A program made the translations under genes and the position numbers. Shown in pieces: positions 50,827 to 59,899 of a stretch of DNA of 64,000 nt (position 1 is its first letter; each line of letters starts with the position of its first letter). Source of the stretch: Candidatus Bipolaricaulota bacterium (GTDB taxonomy: Bacteria; Bipolaricaulota; Bipolaricaulia; UBA7950; UBA9294); NCBI GenBank assembly GCA_028278555.1, contig JANQEA010000066.1, positions 1-64,000 of the forward strand, given 5' to 3'. The notes under the pieces were generated by a model. The model was given only the letters and a program-made list of their open reading frames with translations. It searched no databases and had not been told where the DNA came from.

Positions 50827-52535
50827 TCATCCCCTTTCGCCGTCAGTTCCTTCGCCTTCAGCTCAATCTTCTTTTGCATCAGCTCGTTCCATCGATCCCA
50901 GTCGCCGTCGCTCGCTGCCGCTTCGATCGCTTCCGCCAGGTCCTTCAGTCCTTGTTCGACTTCGGGCAGCGGAACCAGCCTGGACAGCGCATCCTTCACC
51001 GCCTTGTCCGTATCGCTGAACCGGACCGGCGCCAGCGCGTAGTAGCTCGCACGACGTGATGATTCCTCGTCCAGATGGTCTACCAGCTCGGCCAATTCCG
51101 CAACGCCGGAGGCGAGTGCCTCGACGATCGGCCGATTTCCCTCGGAGAAGGAGTCCGGCGACGCCACGGCGGAGATTCGATCCCAGCCAATCTCGCCGCG
51201 GAGGAGGAGCGCGAGGAGGACCTCCTCTTCGCCCCACGTCTCCACCGTCCCTTGAGCGTCCCGGTCGGACCAGTGGACCTCACGACGACGGGGCAGCTCC
51301 CGCCGAACGCTCTCGACCGAGAGGTCGAGGACGTCGGCGAGATGCCGTTCGATCTCCTCGCGAAGCGTCGGGACGCGGACCGCCTGATAGAACTCGCGCA
51401 CGGCATCGAGGATCCGTTCCTTCCCTCGGGCCGTCGTCCGGTCGTGCTCCGCGAGGACGCGATCGACGAAAAACCGATGGAACGGGACCGCGGCATCGAT
51501 CGCCGCCGCCATCGCATCGACCCCTTCACGCCGGACGAGCCCGTCCGGGTCCTCGCCGGTCGGCAGCTGAACGACGCGCACCCCGAGGCCGGAATTGCGG
51601 AGGATCTGCATCCCGCGGATCGCGGCCGCGCCGCCGGCGGCGTCCTGGTCGTAGGAGATCACGACATCATCGACGAATCGCTTCAGGAGGTCGGCCTGTC
51701 CCTGCGTCAGCGACGTCCCCATGCTTCCGACGCAGTGGGTCAGCCCCGCCTGGCGGAGCGTCAAGACATCGGTGTATCCCTCGACGAGGATCGCCGTTCT
51801 CGTCGCCGCCATCCCCTCCCTCGCCCACGGGAGGCCGTAGAGGAGGCGACCTTTGTCGAACAGTGGTGTCTTCGGCGAGTTGAGATACTTCGGCTGCCCC
51901 TCGAACGCCCGGCCGCCGAACGCGATCGGGCGCCCGGAGAGATCGTGGATCGGGAAGATCGTACGATCGCGGAACCGATCGTACGTGTTCTCGTCCCCCT
52001 GGACGAGAAGGCCGAGTTCGATCAGCGCCGCCTCGCCGTGCCGCGATCCGAAGCGACGCTTCAGGTTGTCCCAGCCGGGGAGCGCGTAACCGAGTCCGTA
52101 CTCCGCCCAAGAAGCCTCGTCGTACCCGCGATCGAGGAGATAGGCGCGCACCTTCTTCCCCGGCCCGCCCTTCAGATTGGCGGCGAAATACTCCGCCGCC
52201 TCGGCATTGATCGCTCGGAGTTTCTGACGTTCGCCGTCCTCGCTCGCCTCGAACGAAAGCCCAACCTCGGCGGCGAGCCGCTTCATCGCCTCGATGAACG
52301 ACAGCTTCTCGATCTTCATCAGGAAGGCGATCACGTCGCCACCCTCGCCGCAGCCGAAGCAATGCCAGAGCCCCTTCTCGGCGTTGACGACCATCGACGG
52401 CGTATCGTCCTTGTGGAACGGACAGCGCCCCTTGAAGCCCGAGCCGGATGGGGTCAGCGAGACGTACCGTGAGATCAGGCCGATCACGTCGACCCGTTCC
52501 TTGATCGCTTGGACGTCGACTCGGTTCCCCTTCAT
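50823..52535 (-). CDS. dnaG: DNA primase
   Basis: A 570-residue primase that makes RNA primers for replication. The N-terminal zinc finger has Cys38, His41, Cys59 and Cys62 (CPFHKDDTPS...CFGCGEGG), the TOPRIM core contains VEGYTDVLTLRQAG and SYDQDAAGGAA, and a helical C-terminal domain (about 420-570) would contact DnaB. The length is typical. GAGAGGCGGGG lies before the ATG at 52535. It follows the MBL gene by 16 nt. Confidence 0.97.
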   Translation of the reverse strand: MKGNRVDVQAIKERVDVIGLISRYVSLTPSGSGFKGRCPFHKDDTPSMVVNAEKGLWHCFGCGEGGDVIAFLMKIEKLSFIEAMKRLAAEVGLSFEASEDGERQKLRAINAEAAEYFAANLKGGPGKKVRAYLLDRGYDEASWAEYGLGYALPGWDNLKRRFGSRHGEAALIELGLLVQGDENTYDRFRDRTIFPIHDLSGRPIAFGGRAFEGQPKYLNSPKTPLFDKGRLLYGLPWAREGMAATRTAILVEGYTDVLTLRQAGLTHCVGSMGTSLTQGQADLLKRFVDDVVISYDQDAAGGAAAIRGMQILRNSGLGVRVVQLPTGEDPDGLVRREGVDAMAAAIDAAVPFHRFFVDRVLAEHDRTTARGKERILDAVREFYQAVRVPTLREEIERHLADVLDLSVESVRRELPRRREVHWSDRDAQGTVETWGEEEVLLALLLRGEIGWDRISAVASPDSFSEGNRPIVEALASGVAELAELVDHLDEESSRRASYYALAPVRFSDTDKAVKDALSRLVPLPEVEQGLKDLAEAIEAAASDGDWDRWNELMQKKIELKAKELTAKGDE

Positions 52536-52551
52536 CCCCGCCTCTCTTCGT

Positions 52552-53118
52552 TCAGAACATGGTCACGAGAAACGGATTCGTTTCACGCTCCTCGGCGAGC
52601 GTCGTGATCTCCCCGTGTCCGGGATAGACGGTCAAATCCCCGGAGAGTGTGGCGATCCGCCGAAGCGACGCCTCCATCTCGCGCGGCGACCCGCCGGGGA
52701 AGTCGGTCCGCCCGATCGACCCGGCGAAGAGGAGATCCCCGCCGAACAGGATGCCGTCGCCGAGCAGAACGATGCTCCCCGGCGAATGTCCCGGCGTGTG
52801 GAGGATCTTGAGACCGGGAAGGATCTCATCGCCCTCATCGACGAATCGATCAATCGGACGGTGATCGGGATGGACATGATCGACGTACGGCAGATCGGCC
52901 TCATGAATCATCACCCGCGCTCCATCGCAGGCCCACGCGCCACCGACATGATCGAAGTGCCCGTGCGTAAGGAGAACGATATCGACGGCTCGATCGCCGA
53001 GGAACGACATCAACGCCTCCGAGTCCTCCGCCGGATCGATCAGCATCCGTGTCCCGTCCGCCTCGATCAGGTAGCAGTTCGTCGCCAGGGGCCCCAAGCA
53101 AATCGACGATACGCGCAT
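52552..53118 (-). CDS. Metallo-beta-lactamase-fold hydrolase (glyoxalase II-like)
   Basis: A 188-residue MBL-fold protein. The metal motif THGHFDHVGG is intact, followed by the ligand segments HTPGHSPGSIVLL, GDLLFAGSIGR and VYPGHGEIT. The compact form is the group often annotated as hydroxyacylglutathione hydrolase-like; glutathione may not be its thiol. AAGGAGAG precedes the ATG at 53116-53118, which begins where the family does. Its gene sits between comF and dnaG in the ten-gene run. Confidence 0.92.
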   Translation of the reverse strand: MRVSSICLGPLATNCYLIEADGTRMLIDPAEDSEALMSFLGDRAVDIVLLTHGHFDHVGGAWACDGARVMIHEADLPYVDHVHPDHRPIDRFVDEGDEILPGLKILHTPGHSPGSIVLLGDGILFGGDLLFAGSIGRTDFPGGSPREMEASLRRIATLSGDLTVYPGHGEITTLAEERETNPFLVTMF

Positions 53119-53129
53119 CCCGCTCTCCT

Positions 53130-53834
53130 TCAGGCTCGAGCGACCGTCCAAACCGCGACGGACTCGTAGCCACCACGCTTGAGCACCCGAGCACACTCCT
53201 CGACGGTCGATCCGGTCGTCCCGATGTCATCGACGAGAAGGACTCGTTCTCCGCCGTATCGTAACAGTGCAAACGCACCCCGCAAGTTCGTCCGACGCTC
53301 TTTCGCCGTCAGCCGCCCCTGTGGCGGGGTCACCCGCGTCTTGGCCAGAACGCGGCGGACCGGTCGCCCGAGTCGCCTCCCGAGCCCCCGCGCGAGGACC
53401 TCGGCCTGATTGAATCCGCGTTCCCGTCGATCGATCGGCGACATCGGTACGAACGCAATCAGATCGAACGCATCCGCCGTTCCTTGCTCGCCAAGCCGGA
53501 CGGCCATCCGCCCGGCCAGATACCGGCCGACCGCCATCTCTCCATCGAATTTCAGCGCTCGGACCAGCTCGCCCCAGGCGCTGTCGTACGGGCCGAGCGA
53601 AGCGAAGCGATCGACGGCGCGTTCCTCTGTGCCGCAGCGAAGGCACAGATCGAGCGACGGATCCGCAAGCCCCTCACCGCAGCGTAGGCATCGATGCCCG
53701 GGAAGCTCCGGCAGACGCGCCTCGCACGATGGGCAGACGGGCCGCAGGGATTCGCTCCTTCCGCCGCAGAGCGCACAGACCGGCGGGAAGAGGAGCCCGA
53801 TCAACCCTCCAACGATCGACCGGCCGAACCGCAA
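53130..53834 (-). CDS. comF: ComF-family phosphoribosyltransferase-like protein
   Basis: A 234-residue ComF/GntX-type protein. Residues near the N-terminus hold four CxxC pairs (CALCG, CPSC, CLRCG, CLRCG), a likely zinc finger, and the C-terminal phosphoribosyltransferase fold has VPMSPIDRRERGFNQAEVLARGLG and the PRPP loop VLLVDDIGTTGSTVEECARVLK. ComF proteins take part in DNA uptake by competent cells. The start is uncertain: a TTG at 53832-53834, 5 nt after the gap stop codon, gives the usual length. Confidence 0.88.
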   Translation of the reverse strand: MRFGRSIVGGLIGLLFPPVCALCGGRSESLRPVCPSCEARLPELPGHRCLRCGEGLADPSLDLCLRCGTEERAVDRFASLGPYDSAWGELVRALKFDGEMAVGRYLAGRMAVRLGEQGTADAFDLIAFVPMSPIDRRERGFNQAEVLARGLGRRLGRPVRRVLAKTRVTPPQGRLTAKERRTNLRGAFALLRYGGERVLLVDDIGTTGSTVEECARVLKRGGYESVAVWTVARA

Positions 53835-53838
53835 CAGC

Positions 53839-54846
53839 CTAGAGGATCCGCACGAGGCGGAGAAGCTGGTTGGCGTATCCCCACTCGTTGTCATAGAACG
53901 CCATGACCCTGAGGAACCGTCCGTCAACGACACGCGTCGCCGTCAGGTCGACGACGCTCGGCCGGTCGTCGCCGATGATGTCGGAGGAGACCATCGGATC
54001 GTCGCTGACGCCGAGAATCCCGGCGAGCTCGCCCTCGGCGTACTGGCCAAGAAGTCCGTTCACCCCATCGATCTCGATATCCTTCGCCAGCTCGATCGTC
54101 ATGTCGCTGACCGAGCCGGTGATCACCGGGACGCGGAGCGCGATCCCGTCCATCTTCCCGGCCATCGAGGGGAGGACCTTCGCAGTCGCGGAAGCGGCCC
54201 CGGTCGTCGTCGGGATGATGTTGATCGCCGCCGCGCGGCTCCGGGTCGTCGTCTTGTGCATCCCATCGACGAGCTGCTGGTCGGCGGTATATCCGTGCAC
54301 CGTGGAGAGGAATGCGTGCTCGATTCCGAGTTCCTCCTCAAGCACGTAGATCACAGGAACGACCGAATTCGTCGTACACGATGCAGCGGAGACGACGTCC
54401 TGGTCCGCAATCTCGCCCTGGTTGACCCCGTAGACGACCTGCGGGATCTTCTCCGCTCCTTCTCCCTTGCACGGGACCGACTGGAGGACCCGCTTCGCTC
54501 CGGCTTTGAGGTGGCGCGACGCACCCTTCGCCCCGCTGTAGGCGCGGAAGATGCCGGTCGCTTCGACGACGAGCTTGATGCCCATCTCGTCCCACGGAAG
54601 CCGGTCGGGCTCCTTCTCGGCCAAGAGGGGGATCGACTTCCCGTCGATCTCCAGTCCGTCCGCCGTCTCGCGGACGTCATGGCCGAACCGCCCGTAGACC
54701 GAGTCGTGCACGAGCAGATAGCGCGCCATGTCCGCGCTGAAGAACGGGTCGTTGACCGCGACGATCTCAAATTCCGGATCTCCGAACGCAACGCGGAGGA
54801 ACGCTCTCCCGATCCGCCCGAAGCCGTTGATTGCCACTCGTTTCAT
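53839..54846 (-). CDS. gap: Glyceraldehyde-3-phosphate dehydrogenase
   Basis: A 335-residue type I GAPDH. The Rossmann start VAINGFGRIGRAFLRVAF, the active cysteine at residue 157 (SAASCTTN), His184 (STVHGYT) and the terminal MAFYDNEWGYANQL are all intact. Asp33 at the end of strand 2 points to NAD+ rather than NADP+ use. It works in glycolysis or gluconeogenesis together with the PEP carboxykinase nearby. The ATG overlaps the pdxT stop by 4 nt and has GGAGGCTTGAGGG upstream. Confidence 0.97.
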   Translation of the reverse strand: MKRVAINGFGRIGRAFLRVAFGDPEFEIVAVNDPFFSADMARYLLVHDSVYGRFGHDVRETADGLEIDGKSIPLLAEKEPDRLPWDEMGIKLVVEATGIFRAYSGAKGASRHLKAGAKRVLQSVPCKGEGAEKIPQVVYGVNQGEIADQDVVSAASCTTNSVVPVIYVLEEELGIEHAFLSTVHGYTADQQLVDGMHKTTTRSRAAAINIIPTTTGAASATAKVLPSMAGKMDGIALRVPVITGSVSDMTIELAKDIEIDGVNGLLGQYAEGELAGILGVSDDPMVSSDIIGDDRPSVVDLTATRVVDGRFLRVMAFYDNEWGYANQLLRLVRIL

Positions 54847-55433
54847 CCCTCAAGCCTCCTTCCCTGCGAACCTTCCTCAATCATGTCGACGAAGTAGCGG
54901 TGAATCCGCACGTCGTCGGTCAGCTCCGGATGGAAGCTGCACACCAACACGTTCCGTTCTCTCGCCATCACCGCGGATCCGTCGTACCACGCCATCGGTG
55001 TCACGTCCGGGCCGCTGCGAACGATGTACGGCGCCCGGATGAAGATTGCTCGGAACAGGTCGCCGATCCCCTCGACGTCGAGCGTCGCTTCGAAGCTGTC
55101 GACCTGCCGTCCGGATGCGTTCCGTTCGACCGCGATGTCGATCGCTCCGATCGCCTCGGACGGTCTCCCATCGACCTCCCTTGCGAGGAGGATCATCCCG
55201 GCGCACGTTCCGAACATCGGGTAGCCGGTTTCGGCTTTGGCGCGAAGTCGGCCGAGGAAGTCGCCGTCGGCGAGGAGCGACATCGTCGTCGACTCACCGC
55301 CGGGGAGGATCAGTCCGTCCACCCCGTCCAGCTCTTCGGGCCTCTTGACGACGCAGGATTCGATATCCAATCGGGAGAGGCTCGCCGCGTGCTCGCGGAC
55401 CGCCCCCTGGAGACCGAGAACCCCGACCCGCAT
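54843..55433 (-). CDS. pdxT: Pyridoxal 5'-phosphate synthase glutaminase subunit
   Basis: A 196-residue class I glutaminase that makes ammonia for PLP synthesis. The catalytic triad is Cys77 (MFGTCAGMI), His168 and Glu170 (CSFHPELT), and the start VGVLGLQGAVREHAASL and LILPGGESTTM are family signatures. It forms a complex with PdxS. The genes are separated by 4 nt, and the stop overlaps the gap start. Confidence 0.97.
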   Translation of the reverse strand: MRVGVLGLQGAVREHAASLSRLDIESCVVKRPEELDGVDGLILPGGESTTMSLLADGDFLGRLRAKAETGYPMFGTCAGMILLAREVDGRPSEAIGAIDIAVERNASGRQVDSFEATLDVEGIGDLFRAIFIRAPYIVRSGPDVTPMAWYDGSAVMARERNVLVCSFHPELTDDVRIHRYFVDMIEEGSQGRRLEG

Positions 55434-55437
55434 GGGA

Positions 55438-56322
55438 CTACGTCCCTCGCGTCTGCATCAACTCGTGCTCGGGGATCTCCTCGATCACGATCCCGCTCAT
55501 CGCCTCGCCCAGACCGCTCGAAACCTCGGCGATGATCTTCGGATCGTCGTAATGGGTCGTCGCACGGACGATCGCACTCGCCCGGTTCTCCGGATCGGTC
55601 GATTTGAAGACGCCGCTGCCGACGAAGATCCCGTCACAGCCGAGCTGCATCATCATCGCCGCGTCGGCCGGGGTGGCAATCCCGCCGGCGGCGAAGTTGA
55701 CGACCGGAAGTCGGCCGGAATCTCGGATCGCCAGGAGCATCTGATAGGGCGCTCCGAGTTCTTTGGCCATCGTCATCAGTTCCTCCGCCGGAGCGGCGAG
55801 GACGGCGCGAATCTGCTCGTTCATCAGCCGCATGTGGCGGACCGCCTCGATGACGTTTCCCGTCCCCGGCTCGCCCTTCGTCCGGATCATCGCCGCTCCC
55901 TCGGCGAGGCGCCGGCAGGCTTCGCCCAGGTTACGGGCTCCGCAGACGAACGGGACGGTGAAATCCCACTTGTTGACGTGATACGCCGGATCGGCCGGGG
56001 TGAGGACCTCCGACTCGTCAATGTAGTCGACGCCGAGTTCCTGGAGGACCTGCGCCTCGGCGAAGTGCCCGATCCGTACCTTGGCCATGACGGGAATCGA
56101 AACGGCGCCGAGGATCTCCTTCACCTTCGTCGGGTCGGCCATCCGCGCGACCCCACCCTGAGCCCGGATGTCGGCCGGGACTCGCTCGAGCGCCATCACC
56201 GCGACGGCGCCTGCCGCTTCGGCGATCCGTGCCTGGTCCGCGGTCGTGACGTCCATAATCACGCCGCCCTTGAGCATCTCGGCCAGGCCGCTCTTCACGC
56301 GATAGGTACCTTTTTCCGCCAT
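55438..56322 (-). CDS. pdxS: Pyridoxal 5'-phosphate synthase, PLP-forming subunit
   Basis: A 294-residue TIM-barrel that makes PLP from ribose 5-phosphate (or ribulose), glyceraldehyde 3-phosphate and glutamine ammonia. The Schiff-base lysine is at residue 81 (VMAKVRIGH), and [33 protein letters not shown] and the [25 protein letters not shown] phosphate loop are hallmarks. The ATG at 56320-56322 is chosen because GGAGGGTGAG precedes it at good distance; the GTG three codons upstream is too close to that site. It is the first gene of the ten-gene run and follows a TATAAT box. Confidence 0.97.
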   Translation of the reverse strand: MAEKGTYRVKSGLAEMLKGGVIMDVTTADQARIAEAAGAVAVMALERVPADIRAQGGVARMADPTKVKEILGAVSIPVMAKVRIGHFAEAQVLQELGVDYIDESEVLTPADPAYHVNKWDFTVPFVCGARNLGEACRRLAEGAAMIRTKGEPGTGNVIEAVRHMRLMNEQIRAVLAAPAEELMTMAKELGAPYQMLLAIRDSGRLPVVNFAAGGIATPADAAMMMQLGCDGIFVGSGVFKSTDPENRASAIVRATTHYDDPKIIAEVSSGLGEAMSGIVIEEIPEHELMQTRGT

Positions 56323-56354
56323 CGTACTCACCCTCCCCTACGAGGTGCGGGCCG

Positions 56355-56360
56355 ATTATA
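56355..56360 (-). promoter_or_regulatory. Consensus -10 box upstream of pdxS
   Basis: TATAAT on the minus strand, with a weak -35 region (TGTTGG, 17 nt further upstream). It is the only good promoter candidate before the ten-gene run. Confidence 0.55.
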
Positions 56361-56419
56361 CTGCCGGATCGAGTTCGCCAACAGGGGCGGTGGTCCCGTT
56401 CCCAACCGGGGTTTCCGGC

Positions 56420-57244
56420 TCAGCCCGTCAGTCGCCGTCCGTCCGGATCGGCCCAGTTGAGCTTCGCGTCGAGGACGCGGAAGAACGAAGGAGCGTCGGC
56501 CAGCCGAACGAGCCGGGTCGCGCGGTCGGCTCGGCGGACCGTGATCTCCGATTCGGCTTCGACCGAAGCGACGAAGTCCCCGTCGGCGATCAGCTGAACG
56601 TCCGTCGTCGGCCGGACGCGGAGGATCTCATCCGCCGGGAAGATCACAGGGCGGAGTCCGAGCTTGTGCGCTGCGTGCGGCGTCGCGAGAATGCAGGCCG
56701 CCGGAGGAACGATCACCGGCCCGCCGGCCGAGAGGCTGTACGCTGTCGAGCCGGTCGCCGTCGCGAGAATCAGCCCATCCCCCGGGTACGCCGACACGAT
56801 TCCATCCCCCCACGACAGCTCCAGCTCGCAGAAGCGCGAGTCGGACGTCCCGGTGACGACCAGGTCGTTCAAGACGGTGCCGCGAACCTGATCCACTTGA
56901 TAATCGAGGCGCATCCGCTCCTCGATCGAGAACCGATCGTCGTAGACGTGCTCCAGCGCCGCCGCCCACCCATCGAGGCTCGATTGCGTCAGGAAGCCAA
57001 GGCTGCCGATGTTGATCCCGAGGATCGGGATCCCGGACTCGGCGAACAGATCCGCCGCTCGAAGGACGGTTCCGTCCCCGCCGAGCGCGACGACGATCGC
57101 GTCCGCGTCCTCCGTCCGAACCGGCTCGCTCACAGGAATCGCCTCGATCGCGTGCTCGGCGCACCAAGCCATCATCTCTTGAAGGACGGGAAGCGTGTCC
57201 GGCTTCGACGTGTTCACCACGAAGTAGATCCGCTGAAGGCTCAC
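56420..57244 (-). CDS. nadK: NAD kinase
   Basis: A 274-residue enzyme that phosphorylates NAD+ to NADP+. The GGDGT motif is at residues 55-59 with Asp57 catalytic, followed by GINIGSLGFLTQ and the ATATGSTAYSLSAGGP loop. The length is normal. The GTG at 57242-57244 has no ribosome binding site but lies 6 nt after a TACCAT box, so leaderless translation is likely. It lies 31 nt downstream of the ABC permease on the same strand, with its own promoter inside the 3' end of that gene. Confidence 0.95.
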   Translation of the reverse strand: MSLQRIYFVVNTSKPDTLPVLQEMMAWCAEHAIEAIPVSEPVRTEDADAIVVALGGDGTVLRAADLFAESGIPILGINIGSLGFLTQSSLDGWAAALEHVYDDRFSIEERMRLDYQVDQVRGTVLNDLVVTGTSDSRFCELELSWGDGIVSAYPGDGLILATATGSTAYSLSAGGPVIVPPAACILATPHAAHKLGLRPVIFPADEILRVRPTTDVQLIADGDFVASVEAESEITVRRADRATRLVRLADAPSFFRVLDAKLNWADPDGRRLTG

Positions 57245-57250
57245 GCGCGG

Positions 57251-57279
57251 ATGGTAGCGACCGGGGAAACCGGCATCAA
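57251..57279 (-). promoter_or_regulatory. Leaderless-type promoter of nadK
   Basis: On the minus strand TTGATG (57274-57279), 17 nt, TACCAT (57251-57256), then 6 nt to the GTG. The -35 box overlaps the last codons of the upstream permease gene. Confidence 0.5.
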
Positions 57280-58100
57280 GAGGACCGTCGAGAGACGTGC
57301 TTCCAGCGGCAGACGATCCGCTCGATCAGCTCGATCAGGATGTAGAGCGCAAGCCCGAGGAGGGCCATCGCCATGATCCCGGCGAACGCCTGCGCACCGC
57401 TGTAGATGTTCGAATCGATGAACGATCCGAGGCCACCCCTGCGCGGATCGAACGCCCCGGTCGTCTCCGCGATGTAGAGGAACGCCATTCCGAGCCCGAC
57501 GGAGACGCGGAGGCTCGTCAGGATCGAGGGGAGTGTCGCCGGTAGAACGACGTGCCAGTAGACCTGCCATCGCGACGCACCGGCCGCCAGCACGCTGGTG
57601 ATGTGTTCGAGTTCGATCTGCTTCGCCGCGCCGCGCGCCGAGACGAGGATCTGGAAGAAGAGGGCACTCGCGACGATCGCAACCTTGACCGGGTTCCCGA
57701 GGCCGAAGATGAGGAACAGGATCAGGATGAACGCGACCTGCGGAATCGGATAGATGATGTAGATCATCGGGGAGATCAGCTGGTCAAGCCGCCGCTCGTG
57801 CCCGATCAGCAGTCCGAGCGGATACCCGAGCGAGAACGCGATCAGCATCGCCGTCACCAATCGCCAGGCGCTAACCCAGAAATTCCGGAAGAGGGTCGGC
57901 CCAAGCCGCCTCATCTCGGCGATCGCCCGTAGGGGGTTCGGCAGGAAGGCCCGCCCCTTGACGTGCTCGACGATCTCACTCGCCGCCCACCAAACGAGGA
58001 GCAGGACCGCGATCGCCAGGACGTATCGGAAGATGTGCCAAACGTACGGTCGATCCTGAAGGCTTTTCAGCCACTGCCGCGATGCCCTCTTCCCGCTCAT
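57276..58100 (-). CDS. NitT/TauT-type ABC transporter permease
   Basis: A 274-residue binding-protein-dependent permease with six helices. The EAA loop SARGAAKQIELEHITSVLAAGASRWQVYWHVVLPATLPSILTSLRV and the LPNPLRAIAEM start are typical of the SsuC/TauC/ThiX group. The substrate could be a sulfonate, nitrate-like or pyrimidine precursor. The ATG overlaps the ATPase stop (ATGA), so the importer is a coupled three-gene unit. Confidence 0.92.
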   Translation of the reverse strand: MSGKRASRQWLKSLQDRPYVWHIFRYVLAIAVLLLVWWAASEIVEHVKGRAFLPNPLRAIAEMRRLGPTLFRNFWVSAWRLVTAMLIAFSLGYPLGLLIGHERRLDQLISPMIYIIYPIPQVAFILILFLIFGLGNPVKVAIVASALFFQILVSARGAAKQIELEHITSVLAAGASRWQVYWHVVLPATLPSILTSLRVSVGLGMAFLYIAETTGAFDPRRGGLGSFIDSNIYSGAQAFAGIMAMALLGLALYILIELIERIVCRWKHVSRRSS

Positions 58101-58828
58101 CCCTCCAACGCCTCCCGGAGCTGCCCGACAATCCCGGCGAACTCGGCCGTCTCTCGGTAGTGCAGATCTCCGACGCCCGGATTCTCGACCGTGCGTTTGA
58201 CCCGTGCCGGCCGCTCGGTCAGGACCGCGATCCGCTGCCCGAGGAACGCCGCCTCCTCGATGTCGTGGGTCACCAGCACGAGCGAGAACGCCCGATCTCG
58301 CCAAAGCTGGAGGAAGAGGTCCTGAATTCGCTCCTTGGTCAGCGTATCGAGCGAGGCGAGCGGCTCGTCCATCAGCATCACCGAGGGAGACATCGAGAGT
58401 GCCCGCGCGATCCCGACACGCCGCTTCATCCCCTCCGATAGCTCGACCGGGAATCGACCCTTCACGCCGGCCAGCCCGAGCTCCTCGAGGACGGATGCCG
58501 CCGTCTTCCTCGGATACTCCTTGCTGAGGAGAAGGCTCAGGTTCGCGTTCTGCCAGACGGTCTTCCACGGTAGCAGCCCGGCGTTTTGGAGGATCAGGGC
58601 GATCTCCCGGCGTGGGCCGGTCACGTTTTCGCCGCCGACCTCGATCCCGCCGTTTCGCGGTCGCACGAGCCCGGCAACAGAGAAGAGGAGCGTCGTCTTT
58701 CCGCAGCCCGACGGACCGATCAGCGCCAGACTCTCGCCCGGCTCGACGCGGAGCGAGATCCCGTCGACCGCGAGCACGGCACGCGCGCCGCGGCCGTACT
58801 CGATGATGACGTCACGGATGTCGATCAT
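58097..58828 (-). CDS. NitT/TauT-type ABC transporter ATPase
   Basis: A 243-residue ATPase. Walker A is GPSGCGKTTLL, the Q-loop NAGLLPW, the signature is LSEGMKRRVGIARAL (canonical LSGGM, with Glu replacing Gly), Walker B VMLMDEPLASLD, and the H-loop VTHDIEEAAFLG. The ATG at 58826-58828 is chosen because it overlaps the binding-protein stop. The changed signature residue is unusual but near enough to allow function. Confidence 0.93.
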   Translation of the reverse strand: MIDIRDVIIEYGRGARAVLAVDGISLRVEPGESLALIGPSGCGKTTLLFSVAGLVRPRNGGIEVGGENVTGPRREIALILQNAGLLPWKTVWQNANLSLLLSKEYPRKTAASVLEELGLAGVKGRFPVELSEGMKRRVGIARALSMSPSVMLMDEPLASLDTLTKERIQDLFLQLWRDRAFSLVLVTHDIEEAAFLGQRIAVLTERPARVKRTVENPGVGDLHYRETAEFAGIVGQLREALEG

Positions 58829-59835
58829 CGGATGAACTGGAAATCGGTGCTCTCTTCGTACGTCGGCGATCGATAGACGTAGCCCTTGTCGAGCATCCAC
58901 GCGAGGACGTCCTCATAGTCCGATCGGGAGAGGACCGACGGCAGGTCGAAGGTCGGGATCGGGATCGTGTCGAAGACCTCTTGGTTGATCGTCGACCGAT
59001 CCGCCCCCTGGAAGAAGAGCGACAACGCGACGTCGATCCCGCGGTCGATCAGATCGTCGCGCGGTGTGGCGTTGATCCGCTCGATCGCTTCGATGTAGGC
59101 GGCGTAAAATGCCGCGATCGCCTCCGGCTGGGCGGCCATGTAGTCGCGATCGAAGACGATCACCGAGGGGAGGACACCGATTCCGGAGAAGTCGTCGTGG
59201 ATCACCAGCTCGACCGGAGCTCCGCCGGGCGGGTGGTAGGTCGCGATGTAGCTGACGTACGGCTCAGGGAGAACGGCGGCCGGAAGCGTCTGCGCGGCGA
59301 ACCAGACCGCCATCTGCAGCATGTCGTGGAAGTAGGTCGTCCTCGCCGGCTCGACGTCTTCGCCCCGGCGATCGGCGAGGAGTCGATCGAGGAGGTACTC
59401 GGTATCGCTCCGGTAGATCGTTCCGATCGAATACTCGGAAGCGAGGAGCGAGTCCAACGACTCGACCCGGAACGACGCCGGCGACAGGAGCGCAAGTGCC
59501 ATACCTCCCGTCTGCGGCTGCGAACTCGCCGCGCTCGTGATGACGATGTCGCCTCCGGACGTCGAATCGAGGATCGACCGCGTGATGTCTTCCATCATTC
59601 CATCGAGATTGCCGGTCATCAGCGCGGCACTTCGCTGCTGGTTGTCGGCGATTCCGATCAGCTCGACCGAGACGCCGTGTGCTTCGAACAGGCCCCATTC
59701 CTGCGCGAACGCGATCGGCAGCGCCTCGAGGACCGGAGGGAGGCTGAATCGGAGGGTCGGAAGCGTCTCTCCAACGGCTGCGATCGATATCGAAGTGAGA
59801 ACGAAGAAAAGGGCCGCCCGTCGAATCCAGACCAT
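58825..59835 (-). CDS. NitT/TauT-type ABC transporter substrate-binding protein
   Basis: A 336-residue SsuA/NMT1-like binding protein with a signal peptide at residues 1-22 (AALFFVLTSISIAAVGE). The start of the mature protein LRFSLPPVLEALPIAFAQEWGLFEAHGVSVELIGIADNQQRSAALMTGNLDGMMEDI matches the family, in which the ligand (sulfonate, nitrate, thiamine precursor) varies. No thiamine box or other riboswitch is visible in the leader. A promoter with perfect TATAAT and GAGGGGGAAG lies upstream. Confidence 0.9.
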   Translation of the reverse strand: MVWIRRAALFFVLTSISIAAVGETLPTLRFSLPPVLEALPIAFAQEWGLFEAHGVSVELIGIADNQQRSAALMTGNLDGMMEDITRSILDSTSGGDIVITSAASSQPQTGGMALALLSPASFRVESLDSLLASEYSIGTIYRSDTEYLLDRLLADRRGEDVEPARTTYFHDMLQMAVWFAAQTLPAAVLPEPYVSYIATYHPPGGAPVELVIHDDFSGIGVLPSVIVFDRDYMAAQPEAIAAFYAAYIEAIERINATPRDDLIDRGIDVALSLFFQGADRSTINQEVFDTIPIPTFDLPSVLSRSDYEDVLAWMLDKGYVYRSPTYEESTDFQFIR

Positions 59836-59870
59836 CGACTTCCCCCTCGCGAGTTGAGATCTCGACCGCG

Positions 59871-59899
59871 ATTATACCCACCGCCGTCACAGCGACCAA
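59871..59899 (-). promoter_or_regulatory. Promoter of the NitT/TauT importer operon
   Basis: On the minus strand TTGGTC (59894-59899), 17 nt, TATAAT (59871-59876), then about 35 nt of leader ending in the ribosome binding site. Confidence 0.7.
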
